Of a stretch of DNA of 64,000 nucleotides, positions 8,858 to 17,554 are shown in pieces. Within the stretch, counting starts at the first letter, position 1; each line of letters starts with the position of its first letter. The position numbers and the translations under genes were made by a program. The notes under the pieces are model-generated. The model did no database searches, was not told the DNA's origin, and saw nothing but the letters and a program-made list of their open reading frames with translations. This DNA is from VAZQ01 sp035293945 (lineage in GTDB: Bacteria; Pseudomonadota; Alphaproteobacteria; Rhizobiales; Xanthobacteraceae), in assembly GCA_035293945.1 (NCBI GenBank), contig DATGLV010000014.1, forward strand, positions 1 to 64,000, given 5' to 3'.

Positions 8858-9850
8858 TTACTCGGCCGAAAGTTCCTTTGACTGCGCGATCCAGCCGTCC
8901 ATGCGGCCGGGCAGTCCAATCTCCTCGCCGATCCGATGCGCGGCGTCCGGCCCCAAAGCAGCAATCTGCCAATAGTGGAAGATGCCGAGATCGTTGAATT
9001 TCTTCTCGATCGTGGGCGAGACATGGGCGAGCTTCTTGAGATCGTCGGCGGCTCCGCGCGGGCCGGAGAGGACCTCGTAGCCTGCACCATCGGTCGCGGC
9101 CGGCAACTCATCAGCGACCGGCTCGGCAGCGGCGCCGACGTCGATGCCCATCTCGCCCTGCGCACGGGAGATTCCGTCGATCGCCGCGCGCGCGACCAGA
9201 TCGCAATAGAGGTTGACGGCGCGGCTGGCGTCGTCATTGCCCGGAACCACGTAAGTGATGCCGTCGGGATCGCAATTGGTGTCGACCACGGCTGCCACCG
9301 GCACGCCCAGACGTTGGGCCTCCTTGATCGCAATGTCCTCTTTGTTCGTGTCGATCACGAACAGGAGGTCCGGCAGCCCGCCCATATCCTTGATGCCGCC
9401 GAGCGCGCGATTGAGCTTGTCGCGCTCGCGCTGCAACGTGAGTCGCTCCTTCTTGGTGTAGGCCTGCGCTTCACCGGAGGAGAGCATCTCGTCGAGCTTG
9501 CGCAGGCGGTTGATCGACTGGGAAATGGTCTTCCAGTTGGTCAGCGTGCCGCCCAGCCAGCGCGAATTGACGTAATACTGCGCGCAGCGCTTGGCCGCAT
9601 CGGCGACGGAATCCTGCGCCTGCCGCTTGGTGCCGACGAACAGGATGCGCCCGCCCTTGGCGACGGTGTCGCTCACGGCTTGCAAAGCCTGATGGAGCAT
9701 CGGCACCGACTGGGCGAGGTCGATGATATGGATGTTGTTGCGGACGCCGAAGATGTAATTCGCCATCTTCGGATTCCAGCGGTGGGCCTGATGGCCGAAG
9801 TGAACGCCAGCTTCCAACAGCTGGCGCATGGAGTACTCTGGTAGCGCCAT
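8858..9850 (-). CDS. rpsB: 30S ribosomal protein S2 with C-terminal extension
   Basis: 330 aa against about 240-260 in most bacteria. The core starts MALPEYSMRQLLEAGVHFGH and has the usual HRWNPKM, FVGTKRQAQD and PGNDDASRAV blocks. Beyond residue ~230 is an extra segment ending in a helix-hairpin-helix-like stretch (LAHVSPTIEKKFNDLGIFHY..IAAL) like those in some NADH dehydrogenase accessory proteins. This kind of extension is known in Hyphomicrobiales S2. First gene of the rpsB-tsf-pyrH-frr series. Confidence 0.96.
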   Translation of the reverse strand: MALPEYSMRQLLEAGVHFGHQAHRWNPKMANYIFGVRNNIHIIDLAQSVPMLHQALQAVSDTVAKGGRILFVGTKRQAQDSVADAAKRCAQYYVNSRWLGGTLTNWKTISQSINRLRKLDEMLSSGEAQAYTKKERLTLQRERDKLNRALGGIKDMGGLPDLLFVIDTNKEDIAIKEAQRLGVPVAAVVDTNCDPDGITYVVPGNDDASRAVNLYCDLVARAAIDGISRAQGEMGIDVGAAAEPVADELPAATDGAGYEVLSGPRGAADDLKKLAHVSPTIEKKFNDLGIFHYWQIAALGPDAAHRIGEEIGLPGRMDGWIAQSKELSAE

Positions 9851-9956
9851 AGTGTGCTTCTCCGGTTGAGCCGCCGCGGACCCGTGAGCGCCTTCCCTGC
9901 CGGGAGGGAGCCACCGGACGGCCAAAGCCAAGGTCCGCGTGTGAGATGGCGCGGTA

Positions 9957-9987
9957 TATATAGGCCGGAAGGCCCAAGAGCAAGCAA
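9957..9987 (-). promoter_or_regulatory. Possible rpsB promoter
   Basis: Reading on the minus strand, TTGCTT (9987-9982) precedes TATATA (9962-9957) by 19 bp, about 107 bp before the rpsB start. The -10 is good and the spacing is long, so it is only a candidate. The position fits a ribosomal-protein leader. Confidence 0.35.
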
Positions 9988-10045
9988 ATTGGCCGCCGGG
10001 CCTATTTGGGCATGATTTTTGCCGGACTCGAGCTAAGCTTGCGGC

Positions 10046-10756
10046 ATGGGTCGATGCTCATACGTCACGGTGGCGGCGCTCGCGGCTTGGCTTGGTCTGG
10101 GCCCGGCACGGGCGCAGGAGCCGACGACCAAGGTCTGGGACATCAAGCTCGGCACACCGATCGCAGGCCTGCCGCTCGAGGAGTTCGTCGACCCGGCCTG
10201 CGGCACCAATGGCGGGCCACCGTCGCGAGTGCTGGCGAGTTTCGCCGACTTCGCGGTTTGTCCAATCGACAAGTCGACGGGCCTGCACGAGGTGTGGTTT
10301 CGCTACGATGACGAGCTCGAATATATCGCCCGTGCCCACCGCTCGGAGAGCATGATTCGCCTTTATGAGGTTAACGTGCTGGGCGACCAGCCGATCATCA
10401 CTTCGCTTCTGATCGACGATGCCGGCTTGGTCCAAGGCTACCGGATCGTCAACGATCCGCGCGCGCCAGCCGATCTCCGCATCGACGCCTACGGGCTTGC
10501 CGATATTTTCAAAGGAATCGCGCCGCCGGGACTCGATTGCGTGGACCTGCCGCCGGCGGAAGGCGAGCGGCCGATCGAGGACTTGTTCATAAAACAGAAA
10601 TGCGAATTGAAGGCGGGCGGACAAGTGACGCGGATCGAGGCACGCCACTACTACAAGCCAGGGCAATTCCTGGTCGACCCCAACGACAATCACGTCACCG
10701 AGAACGAATTCGAGAGCTCGGCGCGGCTCGAGGTCTTCCGCCCGCCGGCCAAATGA
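10046..10756 (+). CDS. Exported protein of unknown function
   Basis: 236 aa. Residues 1-23 form a Sec signal peptide (cleavage near ARA/QEPTT). The mature protein has six to seven Cys, including ACGTNGG, FAVCPID and KQKCEL, which suggests disulfides in the periplasm. No recognisable enzyme motif is seen. It lies on the plus strand, divergent from rpsB, and converges with the pentapeptide-repeat gene eight bases downstream. Confidence 0.75.
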   Translation: MGRCSYVTVAALAAWLGLGPARAQEPTTKVWDIKLGTPIAGLPLEEFVDPACGTNGGPPSRVLASFADFAVCPIDKSTGLHEVWFRYDDELEYIARAHRSESMIRLYEVNVLGDQPIITSLLIDDAGLVQGYRIVNDPRAPADLRIDAYGLADIFKGIAPPGLDCVDLPPAEGERPIEDLFIKQKCELKAGGQVTRIEARHYYKPGQFLVDPNDNHVTENEFESSARLEVFRPPAK

Positions 10757-10763
10757 CGCAACG

Positions 10764-11534
10764 TCACGGGTGGATCGAATTGTCCGGCATCATCGCGCCG
10801 GCAAAGATCGTTCCGGCCCGATTGGCATCGGTGAGATTGGCCGACCGCAGCACCGCATAGCTCATATCGGCCGAGCTCAGGTCCGCAACCCCGAGGTCGG
10901 CGAGGTAGAATATGGATTGGCGCAGCGCCGCACCGTGCAGATTGACCCCGCGCATGTTTGCCTGAGTGAAATCGGTGCCGTCGGCGACGGCGCCGCGCAG
11001 ATTGGCGCGCAGCATGCGCCCCTGATGCAGATTGGCGCCATTGAGCCGCGCGCCCGCAAAGCTCGCGTCGTCGAGCTGGGCCGCCTCGAGATCGGCTTCG
11101 GTGAGGTTCGCGCCGTCGAGCTTGCCGCTCAACAAACGGATGCTACCCATGAGGGCCTCGGTCAAATCGGCGCCGGAGAAATTGGCCCGGCCCGCGTCCG
11201 CTTCGAAAAGCATCGCTCCTTTGAGCTTGGCGTGACTGAGATTGGCCTGCAGCAGGACCGTCTTGTTGAGATTGGCGCCGGTCAAGTCGGCGCCGGACAG
11301 GTTGGCGCCGCGCAATTGCGCGCGATGCATGGTCGCCTCGCTCAGGTTTGCGCCGGCGAGGTTGGCGCCGGTCAGATCCCGCCGCTTGAGCTTGGCGCCC
11401 GACAGGTCGCAGCCGGGGCAATCCTTGGTCTGGCCGGCGAGGAATGCGGCGACATCCTGCGCCGACGCTTTAGGCGTGCCGCCGAGGAGCGTGACCAGAC
11501 CGATCGCGATGGCGATTGGGACAAGGCGATGCAT
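10764..11534 (-). CDS. Exported pentapeptide-repeat protein
   Basis: 256 aa. A signal peptide (about 1-25, ASA/QDVA) is followed from residue ~42 by near-continuous A(N/D)LXX pentapeptides (GANLAGANLSEATM..., GANLSGADLTGANLN...) that fold as a right-handed quadrilateral beta-helix. A CPGC pair precedes the repeats. Export is notable because the DNA-gyrase-protecting pentapeptide proteins (Qnr, MfpA) are cytoplasmic. This one more likely has a scaffold role in the envelope; function unknown. Converges with the gene ending at 10756. Confidence 0.85.
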   Translation of the reverse strand: MHRLVPIAIAIGLVTLLGGTPKASAQDVAAFLAGQTKDCPGCDLSGAKLKRRDLTGANLAGANLSEATMHRAQLRGANLSGADLTGANLNKTVLLQANLSHAKLKGAMLFEADAGRANFSGADLTEALMGSIRLLSGKLDGANLTEADLEAAQLDDASFAGARLNGANLHQGRMLRANLRGAVADGTDFTQANMRGVNLHGAALRQSIFYLADLGVADLSSADMSYAVLRSANLTDANRAGTIFAGAMMPDNSIHP

Positions 11535-11582
11535 CCGGCGCCTCGCTGGTTGGGCTGATGCGGTGATGACGAAGCGTAGGTA

Positions 11583-14500
11583 TCACACCGCCTCGACCGC
11601 GACCACACCGGGCACCGCCTTGATAGCGCCCGCGATCTGTGGGGAAACCTTGAAGCGTCCCGGCAGCTTGATCTCGACCTCGGTGCCTTGACCGAGCAAC
11701 AGGATCATCGACACCTCGCCGTCTGATCTCGCCGCCGCTGGCCGCGCCACCGCTGCGGGCGTGCCCTCGAGCCGCTTGGCGACGCTCTCGATCGGAGCTG
11801 CGTCGCGCAGAAAGACACGCAGGCCCTTCTGCAACTTGCTGGCGGCTTGATCGAGCGGCTCCGCCATCTGAATGCGGGCGCGCACGTCGTCGCCCTGCAG
11901 CTCGGCTGAGAGCGTCAGCAGCAGTGCGCTGCCGGGCTCCAGCATGTCGCGGAATTGCGCCAGCCCCTCGGAGAACACCACCGCCTCGAAATGGCCCGAT
12001 GGATCGGAGAGCTCGATGATGCCCATCTTGCTGCCGGTGCGGGTGCGGCGCTCGAGCCGCGCTACGACCGTGCCGGCGACCCGACCGCTGCTCGCGCCCG
12101 CCTTCACGGCACGGACAAACTCCGCCCAGGATTGAACCCGCAGCCGCTTGAGCGCACCCGCATAATCGTCGAGCGGATGGCCGGACAGAAAGAAGCCGAT
12201 CGCCTCGAACTCCTTTTGCAATCTTTCGGCCGGGAGCCAAGCCTCAACCGCTGGCAAGGCGAGCGGCGGACGCGCCATGGCGCCCGCGAACAATTCCGCT
12301 TGGCCGGTCGACTGCGCGTCGAAGGTGCGCTGCGCGGAGGAAAGCATCAGATCGACTCCGGCGAAGACCCGCGCGCGGTTGCTCTCCAGCTGGTCGAAGG
12401 CACCGGCGGCAGCCAGACTCTCCAGCACGCGCTTGTTGACGACGCGCGGGTTCATCCGCTCGGCGAAATCAGCAAGGTCGCGGAAGGGCCGTTCGCCGCG
12501 CGCCGCGACAATCGCCTCGGCGGTCTGCCCGCCGACGCCTTTGAGGGCGGCGAGCGCGTACCGGATGGTTTGGCCAGCGACATCGAAAGCCGCACCGGAG
12601 CGATTGACTGCAGGAGGCTCGACCTTGATTCCGAGCCGCTGCGCTTCGCCGCGAAATTCGGCGAGCTTGTCGGTGTTGTTCATGTCGAGCGTCATCGAGG
12701 CGGCGAGGAACTCGACCGGATAGTTAGCCTTCATGTAGGCGGTCTGGTAGGTGAGCAGCGCGTACGGTGCCGAATGCGATTTGTTGAATCCGTATTCGGC
12801 AAACTTGGCGCAGGCGTCGAAGATCGTGGAGGCGATCGCCTTATCGACGCCGCGCTCGACCGCCCCGCCGAGAAAACGGCCGCGTTGGGCGTCCATCTCG
12901 GCCTTGATCTTCTTGCCCATGGCGCGGCGCAGGAGGTCGGCTTCGGCAAGGCTGTAGCCGGCGAGATCGCGCGCGATCTGCTGCACCTGTTCCTGATAGG
13001 TGATGATGCCGTAGGTCGGCTCCAGGATCGGCTGCAGCTTGGGATGCAGGTATTCGATTTGCTCCTGTCCGAGCTTGCGCGCGCAATAGGTCGGAATATT
13101 CGCCATCGGCCCCGGCCGATAGAGGGCGACCAGGACGATCAGGTCTTCGAAACGGTCGGGACGCATGTCGACGAGCGCGCGCCGCATGCCCTGACTTTCC
13201 ACTTGGAACACGCCGACGGTCTCGCCGTGCGCCAGCATTTCGAACGTCTTGGGATCATCGAGCGGAATCCCCAAAAGATCGATCTCGATGCCGCGCTTGC
13301 GCACCAGCGCGACCGCGGTCTGCAATACCGTGAGCGTCTTCAGGCCGAGAAAGTCGAACTTCACCAAGCCGGCCTGCTCGACCCATTTCATGTTGAATTG
13401 GGTCACCGGCATCAGCGATTTTGGATCGCGATAGAGCGGCACCATCTCGGAGAGCGGCCGCTGGCCGATGACGATGCCGGCTGCGTGCGTCGATGCATGC
13501 CGGTGCAGGCCTTCCAGCCGCTGCGCGATATCGAAGGCGCGCTTGACCACCGGCTCGCTGTCGCGCGCCGCCTGCAGGCGCGGCTCGTCTTCGATCGCGC
13601 GCTTGAGCGAGATCGGGGCCGCGGGGTTCTGCGGCACGAGCTTGCACAGCTTGTCGACTTGGCCGTACGGCATCTGCAGCACGCGCCCGACATCGCGAAG
13701 CACGCCGCGTGCCTGCAGCGTGCCGAAGGTGATGATCTGCGCCACATGATCGCGGCCGTAGCGCTCCTGCACGTAGCGGATCACCTCGTCGCGCCGGTCC
13801 TGGCAGAAGTCGATGTCAAAGTCGGGCATCGACACGCGCTCGGGATTGAGGAAGCGCTCGAACAGGAGGCCGAAGCGGATCGGGTCGAGGTCGGTGATGG
13901 TGAGCGCATAGGCGACGAGCGAGCCGGCGCCGGATCCGCGGCCGGGCCCGACCGGAATTCCCTGCGCCTTGGCCCACTGGATGAAATCGGCGACGATCAG
14001 GAAGTAGCCCGGATATTTCATGCGCACGATGACGTCGAGCTCGTAGCCGAGGCGTTCGCGATATTCCTCGACACTGCGCCCGGGAGCGAGCCCGTGCAGC
14101 GAAAGCCGCCGCTCAAGGCCGGCCAGTGCCTGACGGCGCAGCTCCTCGGCTTCATCGACAGCGGCGCTCTCGGCGCCGACGGAAAAGCGCGGCAGCATCG
14201 GCGCCTGCGTGCGGGGCCGGAAGGCGCAGCGCTGAGCGACCTCTATCGTGCAAGCGAGCGCTTCGGGAAGATCGGAAAACAGGGCCGCCATCTCGGCGCG
14301 GGTCTTGAACCGATGCTCCGCGGTAAGTTGGCGACGATCGGTCTCCGCCACGTAGCGACCCTCAGCTATGCAGATCAGCGCATCATGTGCCTCGTAATCA
14401 TCGCGGGTCGCAAAAAATGGCTCGTTGGTGGCGACAAGAGGAATACCCTCGGAATAGGCCAACTCGACCAGAGCGGGCTCGACGAGCCGCTCGGAAGCCG

Positions 14501-15053
14501 TGCCATGGCGCTGCAGCTCGACGTACAGACGATCGCCGAACAGCCCCAAGAGTGCGGCGCAGCGGGCTGCCGCAAGGCTCCCCTGCCCGGCAGCGATAGC
14601 CGCATCGAGCGGGCCGGTTGGACCGCCAGTGAGTGCGATCAGGCCCTCGTTTTCGGCCGCGAGCCAAGAAAGCCGGATATGCGGGGGCTCATTCGGTGGA
14701 CTTTCCAGGAATGCGCGTGAGTTGAGCCGCATGAGGTTGCGGTAACCGGCTTCCCGTGCGGCCAAAAGCACGATCCGGGGTCGCGCAAGAAGCAGTCCCC
14801 CACCCGCACGGGGCAAAGCATCCTGGTCGTCGAAATCGATGGCGAGCGCACAGCCGATGATCGGCTGAATGCCCGAGGCCGCCATCTTGTCGGAAAATTC
14901 GAGCGCACCGAACATGTTGTCGGTGTCGGTCAGTGCCAGTGCCGGCTGTCGATCGGCCTTGGCGAGTTCCGCAAGCCGCGCAAGCGGCAGCGCTCCCTCA
15001 AGCAGCGAATAGGAGGAATGGACGTGCAGGTGCACGAAGCCAGGATCTGGCAT
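11583..15053 (-). CDS. dnaE: DNA polymerase III subunit alpha
   Basis: 1156 aa replicative polymerase. The N-terminal PHP domain starts FVHLHVHSSYSLLEGALPLA. The catalytic region has GPGRGSGAGSLVAYAL and the acidic PDFDIDF motif, and a further metal region follows at VKFDFLGLKTLTVL. Tandem HhH and OB-fold segments follow, with the C-terminus QIAGAIKAVPGVVAVEAV. Length is normal for DnaE1; this is not the error-prone DnaE2 (no imuA/imuB nearby). The 184 bp upstream hold its leader, beyond which lies the small peptide gene. Confidence 0.97.
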   Translation of the reverse strand: MPDPGFVHLHVHSSYSLLEGALPLARLAELAKADRQPALALTDTDNMFGALEFSDKMAASGIQPIIGCALAIDFDDQDALPRAGGGLLLARPRIVLLAAREAGYRNLMRLNSRAFLESPPNEPPHIRLSWLAAENEGLIALTGGPTGPLDAAIAAGQGSLAAARCAALLGLFGDRLYVELQRHGTASERLVEPALVELAYSEGIPLVATNEPFFATRDDYEAHDALICIAEGRYVAETDRRQLTAEHRFKTRAEMAALFSDLPEALACTIEVAQRCAFRPRTQAPMLPRFSVGAESAAVDEAEELRRQALAGLERRLSLHGLAPGRSVEEYRERLGYELDVIVRMKYPGYFLIVADFIQWAKAQGIPVGPGRGSGAGSLVAYALTITDLDPIRFGLLFERFLNPERVSMPDFDIDFCQDRRDEVIRYVQERYGRDHVAQIITFGTLQARGVLRDVGRVLQMPYGQVDKLCKLVPQNPAAPISLKRAIEDEPRLQAARDSEPVVKRAFDIAQRLEGLHRHASTHAAGIVIGQRPLSEMVPLYRDPKSLMPVTQFNMKWVEQAGLVKFDFLGLKTLTVLQTAVALVRKRGIEIDLLGIPLDDPKTFEMLAHGETVGVFQVESQGMRRALVDMRPDRFEDLIVLVALYRPGPMANIPTYCARKLGQEQIEYLHPKLQPILEPTYGIITYQEQVQQIARDLAGYSLAEADLLRRAMGKKIKAEMDAQRGRFLGGAVERGVDKAIASTIFDACAKFAEYGFNKSHSAPYALLTYQTAYMKANYPVEFLAASMTLDMNNTDKLAEFRGEAQRLGIKVEPPAVNRSGAAFDVAGQTIRYALAALKGVGGQTAEAIVAARGERPFRDLADFAERMNPRVVNKRVLESLAAAGAFDQLESNRARVFAGVDLMLSSAQRTFDAQSTGQAELFAGAMARPPLALPAVEAWLPAERLQKEFEAIGFFLSGHPLDDYAGALKRLRVQSWAEFVRAVKAGASSGRVAGTVVARLERRTRTGSKMGIIELSDPSGHFEAVVFSEGLAQFRDMLEPGSALLLTLSAELQGDDVRARIQMAEPLDQAASKLQKGLRVFLRDAAPIESVAKRLEGTPAAVARPAAARSDGEVSMILLLGQGTEVEIKLPGRFKVSPQIAGAIKAVPGVVAVEAV

Positions 15054-15237
15054 GGACGGATCCCCAGCGCGAATCGCTCAGGCATATCGTGCGGGTAGCA
15101 GCCGTCGCCTGTCCACCTGCGTGGCCGAAAACCCGAGCGCGGTCCGCCTTATCCCCAAGGCGGGATTGCCGGGCGGAAAACCGCCCCAATCCCCAAGCCG
15201 CGTCCTGTTGTGCCGACCGAGTATCAACTCCCGCACC

Positions 15238-15336
15238 TCACAACGTGGCGATGACCTGCGCCCAGATCGCCACCATGCCCAAGAACAGCGCCAGCGATGT
15301 CAGGGCCGCCGCCTCTTCCGCAATCCTGCGCAACAT
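15238..15336 (-). CDS. 32-aa membrane peptide, probable SOS-controlled gene cut from its promoter
   Basis: ATG at 15336, stop at 15238, 32 codons. Charged N-terminus MLRRIAEEAA, then one hydrophobic helix (LTSLALFLGMVAIWAQVIA). The Shine-Dalgarno AGGGGG lies 7 bases ahead, inside the 8-bp target duplication of the IS. Joining the sequences on both sides of the IS restores a short leader from a LexA-box promoter (17603-17632). Caulobacter SidA, a 29-aa SOS-induced inner-membrane division inhibitor, is a precedent for size, topology and control. Sequence homology to SidA is not claimed. Confidence 0.6.
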   Translation of the reverse strand: MLRRIAEEAAALTSLALFLGMVAIWAQVIATL

Positions 15337-15341
15337 GACAA

Positions 15342-15349
15342 AACCCCCT
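15342..15349. repeat. Left target-site duplication AACCCCCT
   Basis: The 8 bp AACCCCCT directly outside the left inverted repeat are repeated exactly at 17579-17586 outside the right one. An 8-bp duplication is the size known for IS1595-family insertion. Confidence 0.92.
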
Positions 15350-15373
15350 GGCGATATTGTACTTGCCAAACCC
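15350..15373 (+). repeat. IS1595 left terminal inverted repeat
   Basis: Starts GGCGATATTGTACTTGCC and ends AAACCC. It pairs with the right end in 19 of 24 positions. On the minus strand the inner part reads TACAAT, a -10-like hexamer pointing outward, but no good -35 is seen. Confidence 0.9.
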
Positions 15374-15417
15374 AAATGGCCATGATACTGTTGAATCATC
15401 AACTGGAATCCGGTGTC

Positions 15418-16383
15418 ATGGCCAATTCGATCCTTTCCGCCCGCGTCCTGCAAAACGAAGCCGACGCTATCGCGTGGGTTGAGGCCCGCGTGTGGCCGGA
15501 AGGCCCGGTCTGCCCGCACTGCGGCGGAGTCGAGCGCATCTCCAAGATGGGCGGCAAAGCCACCCGTATCGGCCTTTGGAAGTGCTACCAGTGCCGGAAG
15601 CAGTTCACCGTGAAGGTCGGGACCGTCTTCGAGTCCAGCCACGTCCCCATGCACCTGTGGCTGCAGGCGATGTACCTGCTTTGCTCCAGCAAGAAGGGCA
15701 TCAGCAGCAACCAGCTCCATCGCACCCTGGGCGTCACTCTCAAGACCGCCTGGTTCATGGCGCACCGCATCCGCGAGGCTATGCGCGTTGTTGGCGTTGA
15801 GCCCATGGGCGGGGCCGGCACCATCGTGGAGTCGGATGAGACCTACATTGGTAAGCTCGACAGCGCGCCTACCGGGCGCGGCGCCAAGCCCAAGGGCTAC
15901 GGCCACAAGAACGCGGTTCTTACTCTTGTGGAGCGCGGCGGTTCGGCCCGCAGCTTCCATATTGACGGCAATGCGATCTCCGACATCATGCCTATCGTGC
16001 GCGAGAACATTGCGCGCGAAGCGACCGTCATGACCGACGAAGCCAAGCACTACTACGATGTTGCGGACGACTTCGCTGGCCACAAGACCGTGAAGCATAG
16101 TGCGGAAGAGTACGTTCGCAATGAGTTCTGGATCGAGGGCGACAAGCTCCACATTGAGTCGATCCACACCAACACCGTTGAGGGCTACTACTCGATTTTT
16201 AAGCGCGGCATGAAGGGTGTCTATCAGCATTGCAAGGAAAAGCACCTGCACCGCTACCTTGCGGAGTTCGACTTCCGCTATAGCAATCGCGTTCGGTTGG
16301 GCGTAGATGACGTGGAGCGCACCGAACGCGCCGTGAAGGGCATCGTCGGCAAGCGCCTGACCTATAGGACGTCTCACATCTGA
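15418..16383 (+). CDS. IS1595-family transposase (ISXO2-like, DDE)
   Basis: 321 aa from the ATG at 15418; an in-frame ATG at 15376 would add 14 residues. The N-terminal zinc ribbon has CPHCGG...CYQCRKQF. The catalytic core has IVESDETYIG, VMTDEAKHYYD and the ISXO2 hallmark HTNTVEGYYSIFKRG. Intact, so probably active. Followed after 8 bp by two small ORFs typical of this IS group. Confidence 0.93.
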   Translation: MANSILSARVLQNEADAIAWVEARVWPEGPVCPHCGGVERISKMGGKATRIGLWKCYQCRKQFTVKVGTVFESSHVPMHLWLQAMYLLCSSKKGISSNQLHRTLGVTLKTAWFMAHRIREAMRVVGVEPMGGAGTIVESDETYIGKLDSAPTGRGAKPKGYGHKNAVLTLVERGGSARSFHIDGNAISDIMPIVRENIAREATVMTDEAKHYYDVADDFAGHKTVKHSAEEYVRNEFWIEGDKLHIESIHTNTVEGYYSIFKRGMKGVYQHCKEKHLHRYLAEFDFRYSNRVRLGVDDVERTERAVKGIVGKRLTYRTSHI

Positions 16384-16391
16384 GCGACCAT

Positions 16392-16565
16392 ATGGCAAAA
16401 GCCGAAAAGCCAAAAAAGACGACAAAACCAAGTAAGAAAGATCAATACGAGCGGTTTCAGCAAACCGCTCGCGACCTTGGCGTTGACGACGAAGAAAGCG
16501 CTGAGGCGTTTGAACGCGCCTTTCGCAAGATCGTCCCTCAAAAGACAAAGCGGATTCGTCCATGA
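16392..16565 (+). CDS. Small basic IS accessory protein
   Basis: 57 aa with a lysine-rich N-terminus (MAKAEKPKKTTKPSKKDQYE) and an amphipathic helix ending in RKIVPQKTKRIRP. It starts 8 bp after the transposase stop and overlaps the next ORF by ATGA. Comparable small ORFs follow ISXO2-like transposases. Function unknown, possibly DNA binding. Confidence 0.65.
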   Translation: MAKAEKPKKTTKPSKKDQYERFQQTARDLGVDDEESAEAFERAFRKIVPQKTKRIRP

Positions 16566-16759
16566 TGGGCTCGCGCGGATGGAGAGGCGCCGACGAATGC
16601 GACGCGCTCGCGCACAAGTACCGGCGACGGGTGCGGATACCGCCGTCCATCATTCGGGCGGCCAAGCGGAGCTTCTGGCGCCGCACCAGAAAAAAGGCGA
16701 AGCAAGCCGCCATTCTGGAGGCCGGTCGCCCGCTTTGTCCCGGCGCGGTCTGCATCTAA
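16562..16759 (+). CDS. Second small IS ORF
   Basis: 65 aa, very Arg/Lys-rich (HKYRRRVRIPPSIIRAAKR). It overlaps the preceding ORF by ATGA, which indicates translational coupling. Its stop overlaps the stop of the convergent passenger gene. No function recognised; a basic nucleic-acid-binding role is possible. Confidence 0.5.
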   Translation: MMGSRGWRGADECDALAHKYRRRVRIPPSIIRAAKRSFWRRTRKKAKQAAILEAGRPLCPGAVCI

Positions 16760-17526
16760 AGTACTCCTGCGAGATCGCCGATAAATGTCTTTACCGACGC
16801 GAACAGCGCCCTCGCTTCATCGGGCGTGTAGGTTTGCTTTGGGTGCATGACGGCATTCCGCCAGCAGAGTTTTACGTTGTAGAGATGAGCCGAAGCCTCC
16901 GCATAAGCCTTCGTTAGCGGCGCCCTTTGGTCGAGCGATTTAATCGCCTTGTTGATCTCATCTAGAATGTTCTGCCAGTTCTTTTCGGTCGCTAGGGTAA
17001 CCCCTAGTTTCCCGCCGAATAGTTGGACGGCAATTTCCATCACGCGCATCAGATGAAATATGGCCGCCGTCGAACGGTTGAGCGCGAGGCACTTTCCTGC
17101 TTCGGCGACGTCTTCCGACATCTCCGGAAATTTTGCTTCCGCTTGGGGGCCAAATAGCGGTTTGTCTGCTTTATAAAGTTCAGCATCTTCGGCTGCTATG
17201 CTGAGAAAAAAACGACCGCTAAGTTCATCCAGCATTCGATTGTAAAGCTCTGTAATCATCGAATGCATGGTTTGAGTGTTGGCATTCCCGCTAGCGAAGT
17301 GCTCGTACACCCTCGACAAATGCTGATCGACAGACCGTAATCCGAGGCGCTGCGCTTCTCGTTGCAATTCTCCCAATGTCCCGCCAATTGACGCCACGTC
17401 CGCATTTAGATTGCGGGCGAGAACAACGATCATTTGGCCGACCATGCTCGAAAGGCGACAAAAGGCTTCAGCCTTCACTTCCAAAATTTCCATTAGGGTC
17501 ACCAACTGGTGTGGGACGGCGATCAT
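16756..17526 (-). CDS. HEPN-like passenger protein of the IS1595 element
   Basis: 256 aa, mostly helical. Residues ~135-256 (ALNRSTAAIFHLMRVMEIAV ... CWRNAVMHPKQTYTPDEARA) look like a HEPN fold. R223-N224-x3-H228 fits the RX4-6H motif of HEPN ribonucleases, which occur in toxins, abortive infection systems and CRISPR effectors. The N-terminal ~110 residues are a separate helical part. A strong Shine-Dalgarno (GGGAGGG) precedes ATG 17526. The gene lies inside the inverted repeats and reads opposite to the transposase. Base composition is visibly less GC-rich than its neighbours, so it was probably acquired. A partner gene (antitoxin or MNT) is not seen. Function is inference. Confidence 0.75.
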   Translation of the reverse strand: MIAVPHQLVTLMEILEVKAEAFCRLSSMVGQMIVVLARNLNADVASIGGTLGELQREAQRLGLRSVDQHLSRVYEHFASGNANTQTMHSMITELYNRMLDELSGRFFLSIAAEDAELYKADKPLFGPQAEAKFPEMSEDVAEAGKCLALNRSTAAIFHLMRVMEIAVQLFGGKLGVTLATEKNWQNILDEINKAIKSLDQRAPLTKAYAEASAHLYNVKLCWRNAVMHPKQTYTPDEARALFASVKTFIGDLAGVL

Positions 17527-17554
17527 CGCTCATCCCTCCCGGGTTGTACGCCGT

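Noticed and set aside
10770..11420. Regular short-period DNA repeat, considered as CRISPR
   Set aside because: The 15-bp periodicity is codon-level and comes from the pentapeptide repeats; there are no spacers and no cas genes.
11955..14720. 921-codon open frame on the plus strand opposite dnaE
   Set aside because: Shadow of dnaE in a GC-rich genome; no family-like motifs and fully antisense to an intact essential gene.
11583..15053. SOS mutasome polymerase DnaE2
   Set aside because: Intact DnaE1-like PHP and motif order, and no imuA/imuB neighbours, despite a LexA box 2.5 kb upstream.
15238..16755. 505-codon minus-strand frame across the transposase
   Set aside because: Opposite the transposase and crosses the IS boundary. 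Only its last 32 codons (15336-15238) are treated as a gene, because they have their own ribosome site and context.
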